Source: Oerskovia jenensis
GTDB taxonomy: Bacteria; Actinomycetota; Actinomycetes; Actinomycetales; Cellulomonadaceae
Length of the DNA: 64,000 nucleotides
Reading direction: 5' to 3'
Assembly: GCF_016907235.1 (NCBI RefSeq)
Contig: NZ_JAFBBO010000001.1
Location: forward strand, 3,720,001-3,784,000
Part shown: in pieces, positions 21,252 through 29,698 of the stretch
Numbering within the stretch: the stretch's first letter is position 1
Layout: every line of letters starts with the position of its first letter
The notes under the pieces: generated by a model
Told to the model about the DNA's origin: nothing
What the model saw: the letters and a program-made list of their open reading frames with translations, nothing else
Databases searched by the model: none
Position numbers and translations under genes: made by a program

Positions 21252-21467
21252 TCAGGACTCGAAGTCGCCCGCGTCGATGCGGGTGCGCGTCTGGGCGTAC
21301 ATGCGCTGGATGTAGCCCTCGAGCTCGCTGGCCTCGACCCTCCACTGACCTCGTCCGCCGACCTGGATCGCCGGGAGCTCACCGCCACGGACCAGGGCGT
21401 AGGCCTGTGCCGCAGAGATGTTGAGCTCCTCCGTGACGTCCGCGAGGGTGAGGAAGCGCTGTGACAT
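21252..21467 (-). CDS. BldC-like MerR-type helix-turn-helix regulator
   Basis: 71 residues. The whole protein is one winged helix of the excisionase/MerR type: FLTLADVTEELNISAAQAYALVRGGELPAIQVGGRGQWRV, then an ELEGYIQRMYA tail. This matches the actinobacterial BldC family, short regulators that bind AT-rich direct repeats as head-to-tail chains. It has no integrase or phage neighbour, so a regulator is more likely than a phage excisionase. ATG 21467 is used; a GTG two codons upstream is possible. It may control the repeats at 20499-20530; this is inference. Confidence 0.8.
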   Translation of the reverse strand: MSQRFLTLADVTEELNISAAQAYALVRGGELPAIQVGGRGQWRVEASELEGYIQRMYAQTRTRIDAGDFES

Positions 21468-21645
21468 GGCCACAGTCTTTCACGACGCCGACACCGGTCC
21501 TGGTTGTCCACAGACGATGGCCTGCTCGCCCCACGCCCACCGCTCTGCTCGGCATGATGGCCCCCGGACCCCGAGTCGCCCGTGCCTCGGGGCCGTCGCT
21601 CTCGAACCCGCCCGCACGATCCGCCCGACGACGAAACGGACCCCG

Positions 21646-22335
21646 ATGACGAGCTCTCCCGACCCGCTGCCGACCCCCACCGTGGCCAGACTGCGACGGC
21701 CCGGTTGGCGAGACCCTCGCCTGATCCTCGGGCTCGTGCTCGTCGCCGCCTCGGTCGCCCTCGGCTCGTGGGCGGTGTCGTCGGCGGGCCGGACCGTTGC
21801 CGTCTACGCCGCTGCCGGCCCGCTCACGCCCGGCGAGGCCGTCGACGCGAGCAACCTCCGAACCGTCGAGGTGCGCCTCGGGTCCGGTGACGGGAAGTAC
21901 TTCCTCGCGGGCCGCCCGCTCCCCGAGGACCTGGTGGCGCTGCGCGTCGTGGGCGACGGAGAGCTCGTGGCCCGCACCGCGGTGGGCGAGTCCGAGGAGC
22001 TGGCCGTCCGCGCCGTGGCGATCCCGGTCACGGCCGCCCTGTCCGACAGGGTCACGGACGGCGCGCTCGTGGACGTCTGGTTCGTCCCGGCCGCGACCGA
22101 CGGCACGCTGGCGGGCGAGGGTGAGAACACGCTCGAGAAGAGCGGCGGCGAGCCGTACGCGCTCGCCTCGCAGGTCGTGGTCGCGCAGGTCGCCGAAGCA
22201 GGGGGGAGCCTCGTGACGGGAGGGCGGACCACGCTCCACGTGCTGGTTCCCACGGACGAGCTCCCGGGCGTCCTGGCCGCGCTCGTGGCCGAGGGCGAGA
22301 TCGCGGTCGTGCCCGTCCCTGGAGGCGGCGCATGA
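21646..22335 (+). CDS. SAF domain membrane protein (CpaB/RcpC-like)
   Basis: 229 residues. A cytoplasmic N-terminus with GWRDPRLILGLVL leads into one transmembrane helix (about 24-42). The extracytoplasmic SAF domain (about 50-115) has PGEAVDASNLRTVEV and VARTAVGESEEL. SAF domains of this type occur in CpaB/RcpC proteins of Flp/Tad pilus systems. No pilin, secretin or TadA gene is nearby; only a CpaE-like partner follows, overlapping by 4 bp (ATGA). The pair may act in another envelope process. ATG 21646 is the start closest to the family's usual N-terminus. Confidence 0.8.
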   Translation: MTSSPDPLPTPTVARLRRPGWRDPRLILGLVLVAASVALGSWAVSSAGRTVAVYAAAGPLTPGEAVDASNLRTVEVRLGSGDGKYFLAGRPLPEDLVALRVVGDGELVARTAVGESEELAVRAVAIPVTAALSDRVTDGALVDVWFVPAATDGTLAGEGENTLEKSGGEPYALASQVVVAQVAEAGGSLVTGGRTTLHVLVPTDELPGVLAALVAEGEIAVVPVPGGGA

Positions 22336-23741
22336 CCGCCGACGCGACGCTCCCGGTCGCCCCCGTGCTGTGCGCGGTGCGCGGCAGCGGTGAGACGGCG
22401 GTCGTCACGGCACTGACGGCGCCCGGGTCTGGAGTCTCGGTGGCTCGTCGGTGCGCGGACCTCACGGAGCTCCTCGCCGCGGCCGGGGCCGGCGCAGGAA
22501 CGGCCGCGATCATCTCGGCCGACCTGCCCGGGATCAACCGTGAGACGGTCGCGCACCTGCACGCGTGCGGTGTGCGGGTCGTCGCGCTCGGCGGGGGGCA
22601 GGACTGGGTCGCGGACCGTCTCCGTGCCATCGGCGTCGACGTCGTCCTCGAGGAGAACACCCCGAGCACGGTCCTCGTCGCGGCGGTCCGGGACGAGGCC
22701 CACGGACGAGGACGGCGCGACGGTCGGTCGGGCCCGCCGTCGGGCGACGTCCCCGACGGGCAGGGCGGCTCGGGCGAGCACGGTCCCGCCTCGCGGCGCG
22801 GCAAGGTCGTCGCGGTCTGGGGGCCGACGGGGGCGCCCGGACGGACCACTCTCGCGGTGCACCTCGCGGCGGAGCTGGCCGGCTCGGGGGAGCGTCGCGC
22901 GCGACGCGGTGGGCGACGTCGACGCCCGGGACGAGAGGCGCCGTCGGGCACGGAGAGCGGCCCCCGCCACGAGGTCCTCCTCGTCGATGCCGACACCTAC
23001 GCGGGCTCGGTGGCCCAGCACCTCGGTCTGCTCGACGAGTCACCAGGGCTCGCGGCCGCGGCCCGCAGCGCGGGGCAGGGCACCCTCGACCTCGCGGGCC
23101 TTGCACGCCTCGCCCCGCTCGTCGTGCCACGGCTGCGCGTCCTGACCGGCATCACACGGGCCGCACGCTGGCCCGAGCTCCCCGCGACGTCCCTCGACGT
23201 CGTGTGGGGGCTGTCCCGGGCCCTGGCCGACTGGACAGTGATCGACTGCGGCTTCGGGCTCGAGCAGGACGAGCTGCTGTCCTACGACACGCGCGCACCG
23301 CAGCGCAACGGGGCGACGCTCAGCGCGCTCGCAGCCGCGGACGTCGTGCTGGTCGTCGGCGGATCCGACGCCGTGGGGATCCAGCGGCTCGTCCGCGGGC
23401 TGGGAGACCTCGCAGACAGCGGCACGACGAACGGGACGCTGCGGATCGTGGTCGCCAACAGGGTCCGCTCCTCGGCGGCCGGGCCGCGGCCCGCAGCGGC
23501 GGTCCGTGACGCGCTCGGCCGGTACGGCGGGGTCACGGACCTGCACGTGGTCCCCGACGACCGCGAGACCCTCGACGCGGCGTTGCTCGCCGGCAGGACG
23601 CTCGCCGAGCACGCACCGCAGACCCCGGTCGGGCGAGCGGTCGCCGAGCTCGCCGAGCGGGTGAGGGGGGCCGCTGGGCCCGCTGCGAGCACGTCCGCGC
23701 CGGGCGGACCACGCGAACGCGTCCCGGAACCGGCACACTGA
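22332..23741 (+). CDS. CpaE/MinD-like protein with degenerate P-loop
   Basis: 469 residues. A receiver-like N-terminal part (1-110) precedes a linker rich in Arg/Gly, then a SIMIBI-type ATPase-like domain from about residue 155: VVAVWGPTGAPGRTTLAVHLA in place of the usual KGGxGKT, EVLLVDADTYAGSVAQHLGL (Walker A-prime Asp), and WTVIDCGFGLEQDE. The P-loop Lys is replaced by Arg and the signature Lys is missing, so nucleotide hydrolysis may be lost or altered. Similar actinobacterial proteins carry the same GAPGRTT form. A second basic insertion (RRARRGGRRRRPGR) interrupts the domain near 195. It is co-translated with the SAF protein. Confidence 0.78.
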   Translation: MTADATLPVAPVLCAVRGSGETAVVTALTAPGSGVSVARRCADLTELLAAAGAGAGTAAIISADLPGINRETVAHLHACGVRVVALGGGQDWVADRLRAIGVDVVLEENTPSTVLVAAVRDEAHGRGRRDGRSGPPSGDVPDGQGGSGEHGPASRRGKVVAVWGPTGAPGRTTLAVHLAAELAGSGERRARRGGRRRRPGREAPSGTESGPRHEVLLVDADTYAGSVAQHLGLLDESPGLAAAARSAGQGTLDLAGLARLAPLVVPRLRVLTGITRAARWPELPATSLDVVWGLSRALADWTVIDCGFGLEQDELLSYDTRAPQRNGATLSALAAADVVLVVGGSDAVGIQRLVRGLGDLADSGTTNGTLRIVVANRVRSSAAGPRPAAAVRDALGRYGGVTDLHVVPDDRETLDAALLAGRTLAEHAPQTPVGRAVAELAERVRGAAGPAASTSAPGGPRERVPEPAH

Positions 23742-23745
23742 TCCC

Positions 23746-24270
23746 ATGCGCATCTACGTTCCCGCCACCGTCGACGAGCTCGACGCCGTCACCGTGACCG
23801 GCGACGAGGCCGTGTGGTCCCTCGCTCCGCGAGCGGCCCACGCCGTCACGTCCGCCCTCTCCCGCGAGCTGCCCGACGAGGACGAGGAGGGGCTGGAGTT
23901 CGCCGCGGCCCTCGAGGCCGCCGACGACTCGCTCGCGCTCATCGCCGGTCGGGTCGGCGCCCCGCGTCAGCGTCTGGTCGTCACGGTCGAGGTGCCCGAC
24001 GAGATGGTCGCGCTCACCGAGCCCGGCGACGACGAGTCGGCCGACGACCTCGCGCCCAGCGCGGTCGACGTCACGGCGTCCATCCCCGAGGTGCGCATCG
24101 TGTGCGTCCACGTCGACGAGCCCGAGGCCGCGACGGACATCGCCGAGGTCTTCGCGGCAGCCGACGAGGACCGTGACGAGGACCTCGACGCGGCGCTCGA
24201 CCGCGTGAGCGAGCGCGACCTGCTCTGGTACGACTGGTCGGAGATCAAGAGCGTCCCCCGCGCCACGTAG
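23746..24270 (+). CDS. DUF6912-type conserved actinobacterial protein
   Basis: 174 residues, acidic, soluble. It begins MRIYVPATVDELDAV, the hallmark of a small actinobacterial family (DUF6912) of unknown function, and ends with LLWYDWSEIKSV. The middle shows alternating strands and helices with RQRLVVTVEVPDEMV and PEVRIVCVHVDEPEA. It begins 4 bp after the CpaE-like stop and may be in the same operon, although its own function appears unrelated. It ends before a strong bidirectional terminator. Confidence 0.7.
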   Translation: MRIYVPATVDELDAVTVTGDEAVWSLAPRAAHAVTSALSRELPDEDEEGLEFAAALEAADDSLALIAGRVGAPRQRLVVTVEVPDEMVALTEPGDDESADDLAPSAVDVTASIPEVRIVCVHVDEPEAATDIAEVFAAADEDRDEDLDAALDRVSERDLLWYDWSEIKSVPRAT

Positions 24271-24277
24271 CAGGGGC

Positions 24278-24332
24278 CGAGAACGGACCTGAGGCCGCCA
24301 TCCACCGGATGACGACCTCAGGTCCGTTCTCG
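24278..24332. terminator. 17-bp perfect inverted repeat between convergent genes
   Basis: Arms 24278-24294 and 24316-24332 are perfectly complementary, with a 21-nt loop. They lie between the DUF6912-type gene (+) and hisN (-), so the element can end transcription from both sides. Confidence 0.85.
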
Positions 24333-24352
24333 TCCGCCGGGCGCCCGGCGAG

Positions 24353-24376
24353 CCGGGCAGCCGGGCAGCCGGGCAG
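24353..24376. repeat. 8-bp tandem repeat, three copies
   Basis: CCGGGCAG occurs three times head to tail, followed by CCGCCCGG, in the 61-bp space between the terminator and the hisN stop. Confidence 0.7.
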
Positions 24377-24393
24377 CCGCCCGGCCGGCAGGG

Positions 24394-25173
24394 TCAGGAG
24401 AGGCGGCCCAGGATCTCGTCGTGGAGCAGGCCGTTCGTGGCCACGGCGTTGCCGCCCCAGGGCCCGGGAGAGCCGTCGAGGGACGTGAACGTCCCGCCGG
24501 CCTCGGTGACGATGGGGACCAGTGCCGCCATGTCGTAGAGCTCGAGCTCGGGCTCGGCGGCCGCGTCCACGGCCCCCTCGGCCACGAGCATGTAGGACCA
24601 GAAGTCGCCGTAGGCGCGCGTGCGCCAGGTCTCGCGGGTCAGGTCGAGGAACGCGTCGAGCCTGCCGCGCTCCTCCCACCCGGCGAGGGACGAGTAGGAC
24701 AGGGACGCGTCCTCGATCTTGCTCACCTTCGACACGCGCAGGCGGCTCGCGGCCGCGAGCGAGCGCCCGCTCCACGCACCCGTGCCCTTGGCGGCCCACC
24801 AGCGGCGGCCCAGCGCGGGCGCCGACACGAGCCCCACGACGATCTCGTCGCCGTCGGCCAGCGCGATGAGCGTGGCCCACACCGGGACCCCGCGCACGAA
24901 GTTCTTGGTCCCGTCGATCGGGTCGATGATCCAGCGGCGCGCACCGTGACCGCTCTCCCCGAACTCCTCGCCGACGATCGCGTCGCGCCCTCGGGCCCGG
25001 GAGAGGTGGCTGCGGATGATCTCCTCAGCGGTGCGGTCGGCGTCGCTGACCGGGGTGTTGTCCGGCTTGGACTCCACGGACAGGTCGAGGGCCTTGAAGC
25101 GGGACATGGTGTGCGAGTCGACCTGGTCGGCGATCACATGAGCCAGGCGCAGGTCGTCGTCGTAGGTCGGCAT
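24394..25173 (-). CDS. hisN: Histidinol-phosphatase, inositol monophosphatase family
   Basis: 259 residues. It shows the metal-binding motifs of the IMPase fold: [23 protein letters not shown] (metal-binding Asp pair) and a late [17 protein letters not shown]. In actinobacteria this family supplies the missing histidinol-phosphate phosphatase (HisN) of histidine synthesis. Starting [16 protein letters not shown] is typical of HisN. It sits 3 bp downstream of rsgA in the aroA-rsgA-hisN order, a conserved actinobacterial arrangement. TACGGT 7 nt before the ATG, inside the end of rsgA, might give an internal leaderless start. Confidence 0.88.
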   Translation of the reverse strand: MPTYDDDLRLAHVIADQVDSHTMSRFKALDLSVESKPDNTPVSDADRTAEEIIRSHLSRARGRDAIVGEEFGESGHGARRWIIDPIDGTKNFVRGVPVWATLIALADGDEIVVGLVSAPALGRRWWAAKGTGAWSGRSLAAASRLRVSKVSKIEDASLSYSSLAGWEERGRLDAFLDLTRETWRTRAYGDFWSYMLVAEGAVDAAAEPELELYDMAALVPIVTEAGGTFTSLDGSPGPWGGNAVATNGLLHDEILGRLS

Positions 25174-25176
25174 GGC

Positions 25177-26304
25177 TCACACCGTACCGGTGCGTGCCGC
25201 CAGCAGACGCCGGAACGACTCGACACGCGCCGTGCGCGCCGCCTTCTCGTCCTCGGGGGAGGCTTCGAGCCAGTCGTCGAGCGCGCAGTCGGGCGCACCG
25301 TCGAGGTGCGTGCAGCCGCGCGGGCACTCGTCGGCGACCACGTCGAGGTCGTCGAACGCCTTGAGGAGGTTGCCGACGTCGACGTGCGCGAGCCCGAACG
25401 AGCGCACGCCGGGCGTGTCGATGACCCACCCGGCGGGGTTGCCGTCGGCGTCGGGCAGCCGCAGCGCGACGGCCGACGTGGAGGTGTGCCGACCGCGGCC
25501 CGTGACGTCGTTGACGACGCCCGTGGCCCGGTACGCGTCCGGGACCAGCGCGTTGACGAGCGTCGACTTGCCGACGCCCGAGTGGCCCACGAGGACCGAC
25601 GTGCGGCCCTCGAGCTCGGCCCGCACGGCCTCGAGCGGCTCGATGCGCCACGCGTCCTCGGCCGCGTCGGAGGCGTTGTGGCCGGGCTCGTCACCGTGGG
25701 CGCCGTGCCCGGCACCGTCGCCGGCCCCGCCGGAATCGTGCACCCGGCGCGTCACGACGACCTTGACCCCGATGGGCTCGTAGAGCTCGCGCAGCGGCGT
25801 CGCGTCGGCGAGGTCCGCTTTCGTCAGGCACAGCAGCACGTCCATGCCCGCGTCGTAGGCGGCCACGACGCAGCGGTCGATCATGCGGGTGCGTGGCTCG
25901 GGCTGGGCGAGGGCCGTGACGATCACGAGCTGGTCGGCGTTGGCGACGATGATGCGCTCGTACGGGTCGGTGTCGTCGGCCGTGCGCCGCAGGGTCGAGG
26001 TGCGCTCCTGGATGCGGACGATGCGCGCGAGCGTGCCGTCCTCGCCCGTGGTGTCCCCGACGATGTCGACGCGGTCGCCGCAGACGACGCGGTTGCGGGT
26101 CAGCTCGCGCGCCTTCATCGCGAGGATGGCGCGCTCGGTCGGCTGGTCCTCGTCGAGCAGGAGCGTGTAGCGCCCGCGGTCGACGCCCGTGACGAGCCCG
26201 GTCTCGGCGTCCTCGTGCTGAGGGCGCTGCTTGGTCCGCGGGCGCGAGTTCTTGTTGCTCGCCCGGTCGTGGAAGTCGGACTCGTCGCGGACGCGCCGCG
26301 CCAT
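25177..26304 (-). CDS. rsgA: Small ribosomal subunit biogenesis GTPase RsgA
   Basis: 375 residues. The N-terminal OB fold (ETGLVTGVDRGRYTLLL) precedes a circularly permuted GTPase: the G4 motif LTKAD comes before the P-loop GHSGVGKST and the G3-like DTPGVRSFGL. The C-terminal zinc region has CPRGCTHLDGAPDCAL. RsgA checks late 30S maturation. A Gly/His/Asp-rich insertion of about 25 residues between G4 and the P-loop (GGAGDGAGHGAHGDEPGHN) is unusual. ATG 26304 shares one base with the aroA stop (TGATG), so translation is coupled. Confidence 0.93.
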   Translation of the reverse strand: MARRVRDESDFHDRASNKNSRPRTKQRPQHEDAETGLVTGVDRGRYTLLLDEDQPTERAILAMKARELTRNRVVCGDRVDIVGDTTGEDGTLARIVRIQERTSTLRRTADDTDPYERIIVANADQLVIVTALAQPEPRTRMIDRCVVAAYDAGMDVLLCLTKADLADATPLRELYEPIGVKVVVTRRVHDSGGAGDGAGHGAHGDEPGHNASDAAEDAWRIEPLEAVRAELEGRTSVLVGHSGVGKSTLVNALVPDAYRATGVVNDVTGRGRHTSTSAVALRLPDADGNPAGWVIDTPGVRSFGLAHVDVGNLLKAFDDLDVVADECPRGCTHLDGAPDCALDDWLEASPEDEKAARTARVESFRRLLAARTGTV

Positions 26305-27647
26305 CAGCTCGCCGATCCCGTGGCGCTCAGCATGCGGTCCCACATGGCGGTGAACCCGGGCAGGGTCTTGGCGGTCGTCTCGACGTCCTCCACGAGCACG
26401 CCGGGCACGCGCAACCCGATCAGGGCGCCCGAGGTCGCCATGCGGTGGTCGTGGTACGTGCGGAACGTGGCGCCGTGCAGGGGCCGCGGGGTGATGACGA
26501 GGCCGTCGTGCGTCTGCTCGGCCTGCCCGCCGAGGCGCGTGATCTCGGTCGCGAGCGCGGCCAGGCGGTCGGTCTCGTGCCCGCGCAGGTGCGCGATGCC
26601 GCGCAGCCGGCTGGGGGAGTCGGCGATCGCGGCGAGGGCGGCGATGGTCGGGGCGAGCTCGCCGGCCTCGTGGAGGTCGACGTCGATCCCGCGGACCTCG
26701 CCCGTCCCGGTCACGGTCATGACACCGTCCACCAGCTCGGCGCGGCCGCCCATCGCGGTGAGGAGCTCGGCCATCATGGCGCCCGGCTGGGTCGTCACGG
26801 CGGGCCAGCCCGGGACGCGCACGGTCCCGCCGACCACGAGGGCCGCGGCGAGGAACGGCCCGGCGTTCGAGAGGTCGGGCTCGACGTACACGTCGCGCGC
26901 GGCGATCGGCCCGGGGGAGACGGTCCAGATCGTGGGGCGCGAGTCGTCGACCTGGACGCCGACCTCGCGCAGGACCTCGACCGTCATGTCGATGTGGGGC
27001 ACGCTCGGCAGCGTCGGTCCCGTGTGGCGCAGCGTGACGCCCTGCTCGAAGCGCGCGGCGGCGAGCAGCAGGCCCGAGACGAACTGGCTCGACCCCGAGG
27101 CGTCGACGTCCACGTGCCCGCCGCGCACCGCGCCGCGTCCGGTGATCGTGAACGGCAGGGTGTCCTTGCCCTCGACGGGCACGCCCAGGTCGCGCAGGGC
27201 GTCGAGCACGGGACCCATGGGGCGCACGCGTGCGCCCTCGTCGCCGTCGAACCGCACGGTGCCGTCGGCGAGGGCTGCCACGGCGGGCACGAAGCGCATG
27301 ACCGTGCCCGCGAGGCCGCAGTCGATCTCGGCGGGACCGTGCAGCGCGCCGGGCGTCACGTGCAGCTCGCTCGGGTCCTCGCCCTCGGTGATGCCCACGC
27401 CCAGGTCGCGCAGCGCCGCGGCCATGAGGTCGGTGTCGCGGCTGCGCAGCGCGCCGCGCAGGACGCCCGGTCCGTCGGCGAGGGCCGCGAGCACGAGGAG
27501 GCGGTTGGTGAGCGACTTGGAGCCCGGGACGGCGACGGTCGCGTCGAGCCGGGTGCCGGCGCTCGCGCCGGTCCGGCTGGGCGCGGGCCACGCCGGCGGC
27601 GCGGGGGTGGTCTCGTCGGGGCGGGCGGCAGGAAGGTCGCTGGTCAC
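26304..27647 (-). CDS. aroA: 3-phosphoshikimate 1-carboxyvinyltransferase (EPSP synthase)
   Basis: 447 residues. It catalyses the sixth step of the shikimate pathway. It has the N-terminal substrate-binding segment [40 protein letters not shown], and [15 protein letters not shown] with [11 protein letters not shown] near the end. A 30-residue Pro/Ala-rich extension precedes the first motif. It is first gene of the aroA-rsgA-hisN operon. GTG at 27647 lies 7 nt after a TAACCT box and has no ribosome site, which suggests a leaderless mRNA. Confidence 0.95.
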   Translation of the reverse strand: MTSDLPAARPDETTPAPPAWPAPSRTGASAGTRLDATVAVPGSKSLTNRLLVLAALADGPGVLRGALRSRDTDLMAAALRDLGVGITEGEDPSELHVTPGALHGPAEIDCGLAGTVMRFVPAVAALADGTVRFDGDEGARVRPMGPVLDALRDLGVPVEGKDTLPFTITGRGAVRGGHVDVDASGSSQFVSGLLLAAARFEQGVTLRHTGPTLPSVPHIDMTVEVLREVGVQVDDSRPTIWTVSPGPIAARDVYVEPDLSNAGPFLAAALVVGGTVRVPGWPAVTTQPGAMMAELLTAMGGRAELVDGVMTVTGTGEVRGIDVDLHEAGELAPTIAALAAIADSPSRLRGIAHLRGHETDRLAALATEITRLGGQAEQTHDGLVITPRPLHGATFRTYHDHRMATSGALIGLRVPGVLVEDVETTAKTLPGFTAMWDRMLSATGSAS

Positions 27648-27654
27648 ATGCCCC

Positions 27655-27660
27655 AGGTTA
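27655..27660 (-). promoter_or_regulatory. Candidate -10 box of leaderless aroA
   Basis: On the minus strand TAACCT ends 7 nt before the aroA GTG. I see no good -35. The remaining bases up to 27917 hold no recognisable gene. Confidence 0.4.
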
Positions 27661-27917
27661 TGGCACGGGGCTTCGGGGGAGGGCTTCGGTCCGGCCCTCG
27701 GCCGGGGGAGTCCACGGCCCGACGGCGCCGCTCACCGGGCACTGCCGGGTGCGGGGCGGGCGGGGCGCGGGGCCGGCACCTGCGGGTCGGGGGTGTTCCT
27801 CGCGTCGGGCAGAGACAGGGACGACCTCGGGCCGACTGCCCTGCCGCCGGGCGGTGCGCGGGTGCGCGCCGCCCGTCGGCAGGGCTGTGGCGTCGTGGTG
27901 CCCGCCGTCAGCGTCCG

Positions 27918-28532
27918 TCAGCGCCCGACGGCGCCCTTGACCGAGCCGGCCGCCGAGCTCGTCGCACGTCGGGCCTTCTTCGCCGCGGTGCGCGCGCTCG
28001 CGGTGACCGCGTGCGTGGCCTTGTCGGTCACGGACTCGACCGTGTGCTTGGCCGCGTCGACCTGGTGCTTGGCGTTCTTGGCGAGGTCGAGGTCCTTGCG
28101 TGCACGGTCCACGCGCCACCGGACTCCCGGACGGCCCTCGTAGTCGGCGCCCGCGATGAGGGCCGCACCGATCGCGCCGAGGTTGCCCACGAACTTGCGG
28201 GTGCGCTCGTCGCGAGGCACGTCGCCAGGGGTGAAGGGCTGGTTGACGATCGCGAGCGGGACGCTCAGGGCCGCGAGCGTGAGCGCCGCGGTGCGGGGGG
28301 CCTTGCCGAACGCGAGGAACAGCCCGGCCACGGCGGTCGCGGCGCCGTGCGCGCGGACCAGCGCCGAGACCTGCTTCTCGCTGAGCGGGTCCTCGACCCC
28401 GAGCTGCTGCCCGACGAGGCTCGTGCCGCGCCGGGCGGCGCGCACGTGCTCCGCGGGCTTGAGGGCGGCCTGCACGCCGTCGTAGATGAACCAGGAGGCC
28501 AGCATGGGCCTCGCGACGTGACGCAGCAGCAT
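27918..28532 (-). CDS. DoxX family membrane protein
   Basis: 204 residues. It starts MLLRHVARPMLASWFIYDG, the usual DoxX N-terminus, and has about four hydrophobic helices up to residue 130, including AATAVAGLFLAFG and AALTLAALSVPLAIVNQPF. The last 70 residues are Ala/Lys-rich, mostly helical and strongly basic, resembling a histone-like tail. That is an oddity for the family. ATG 28532 has a ribosome site GAAGGAG. DoxX proteins are small quinone- or thiol-linked membrane proteins of unclear function. It is likely transcribed alone. Confidence 0.8.
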   Translation of the reverse strand: MLLRHVARPMLASWFIYDGVQAALKPAEHVRAARRGTSLVGQQLGVEDPLSEKQVSALVRAHGAATAVAGLFLAFGKAPRTAALTLAALSVPLAIVNQPFTPGDVPRDERTRKFVGNLGAIGAALIAGADYEGRPGVRWRVDRARKDLDLAKNAKHQVDAAKHTVESVTDKATHAVTASARTAAKKARRATSSAAGSVKGAVGR

Positions 28533-28860
28533 CGGTGGGTCTCCTTCGTCGAGCGGGTGCCGGGTGACCGGCGGACACCGGGACGCCGGTGCCGTCCCCG
28601 GCTCCGACCAGCCTGTCCCATCGCTGCTCAGCATGCCACCGGGCGTGCATCCCGGGCGCGACGCGCGCCGGGGCAGCGGGGTGATCGAGGACCACGAGAC
28701 GCGCGAGCACCCGGGGTGAGCGCCGTCGTCGGGCCGTCCGGGCGGCGCCCCGCCACGCGGGCGAGCGCCGCCCCGAGACCTGCGAGCGGGCCGGGGATCC
28801 GGGCCCGAGCACGCCGCGGGCGGGACCGGGGGACCCGGCCCCGCCCGTGTGCTCCTGAGG
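28533..28860. other. Intergenic region, DoxX to ferritin
   Basis: This 328-bp stretch has no convincing gene. It holds the DoxX promoter, which I could not locate, and the ferritin terminator hairpin at 28817-28847. Confidence 0.5.
28817..28847 (-). terminator. Hairpin downstream of ferritin
   Basis: CGGGCGGGACCGGG (28817-28830) pairs with 28834-28847 with a single G-T mismatch and a 3-nt gap, 13 bases after the ferritin stop. Confidence 0.65.
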
Positions 28861-29406
28861 TCAGAGCGCGCCGCCGGCCGCCTCGGGGGCGTCGGCGGAC
28901 TCGCCGCCGTCGCCGATGGTCTCGCGGGCCACGTAGTTCTCGAGGTCGAAGAGGTTCTCCCCGGCGCGGCGAGCGACCGTCAGCAGCGTCGTGGCCGAGG
29001 CGACCTCCTCGACCTGCTCCTTGAGGAACCACAGGAGGAACTGCTCGCCCAGGGCGTCGCCCTCCTCGCGGGCCGCGCGGAAGATGGCCTCGATCTGGTC
29101 CGTGACCTGCTTCTCCTGGTCGAGCGCGAGCTGGAGAGGCTCGAGCACCGAGTCGAAGTCGTTGCGCACCGCGCCCGTGCCGGGGATCGAGATCTCCAGG
29201 TCACGGTCGAGGTGGTACCGGACGATCATCATGGCGTGGTTGCGCTCCTCGACCGACTGGCGGTAGAAGTGCGCGGCGAGCTGGGGCAGGTCGTGCGCGT
29301 CGAACCACACGGCGATCGCGATGTACTGCTGGTGGGCGTCGAGCTCGTGGCCGACCTGCTCGCGCAGGAGGGTGCGGAACCGGGAGTCGGGAGTGGTGGT
29401 CGTCAT
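28861..29406 (-). CDS. Ferritin, non-haem (BfrB/Ftn type)
   Basis: 181 residues. A four-helix ferritin with ferroxidase-type Glu and His residues: HELDAHQQYIAIAVWF, YRQSVEERNHAMMIVRYHLDR, and LGEQFLLWFLKEQVEEVASA. It stores iron and limits Fenton chemistry. The closing 20 residues are Gly/Ala-rich and variable. TAGCGT lies 6 nt before the ATG on the coding strand (29413-29418), consistent with a leaderless transcript. It diverges from sigR, so iron storage and thiol-stress control share a 290-bp promoter region. Confidence 0.93.
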   Translation of the reverse strand: MTTTTPDSRFRTLLREQVGHELDAHQQYIAIAVWFDAHDLPQLAAHFYRQSVEERNHAMMIVRYHLDRDLEISIPGTGAVRNDFDSVLEPLQLALDQEKQVTDQIEAIFRAAREEGDALGEQFLLWFLKEQVEEVASATTLLTVARRAGENLFDLENYVARETIGDGGESADAPEAAGGAL

Positions 29407-29524
29407 GCGGTCACGCTAGCGAGGATCGGGCCTGAGCACACCCGATGGTTGCCTGTCCTCACCGAGCACAGGCTTGCCTGCGTCGGCCCTGGCAGGCGCG
29501 CGAACCGCGGGATCCGGCCCCTGC

Positions 29525-29551
29525 GGGAATGACACGGCGCACCCGGCGGTT
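29525..29551 (+). promoter_or_regulatory. SigR/SigH-type promoter, GGGAAT-N18-GTT
   Basis: GGGAAT at 29525-29530 and GTT at 29549-29551 are separated by exactly 18 bp, the consensus recognised by SigR (SigH) sigma factors of actinobacteria. It lies upstream of the sigR gene itself, so it should give positive autoregulation under disulphide stress. The transcript would start near 29558, upstream of in-frame GTG codons at 29561 and 29591. Confidence 0.8.
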
Positions 29552-29660
29552 GTGCTGAGCGTGACATGTGTACTGGAAGCGGAAGCGGCCGTGAGCGCCC
29601 CCGCCGCACCGAGCCTCGAGGTCGTGCCGTTCGGCGCGGTCGCACCTTCTGCGCTCTCGG

Positions 29661-29690
29661 CGGACACCCGACCGGCAGGAGGACTAGGCT
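29661..29690 (+). promoter_or_regulatory. Candidate housekeeping promoter of sigR
   Basis: CGGACA (29661-29666) and TAGGCT (29685-29690) are 18 bp apart. This would give basal expression starting close to the ATG at 29699. Confidence 0.45.
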
Positions 29691-29698
29691 CGTTGTCG

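Noticed and set aside
21252-21467. Phage excisionase
   Set aside because: No integrase or phage genes nearby; the sequence fits the chromosomal BldC-like regulators better.
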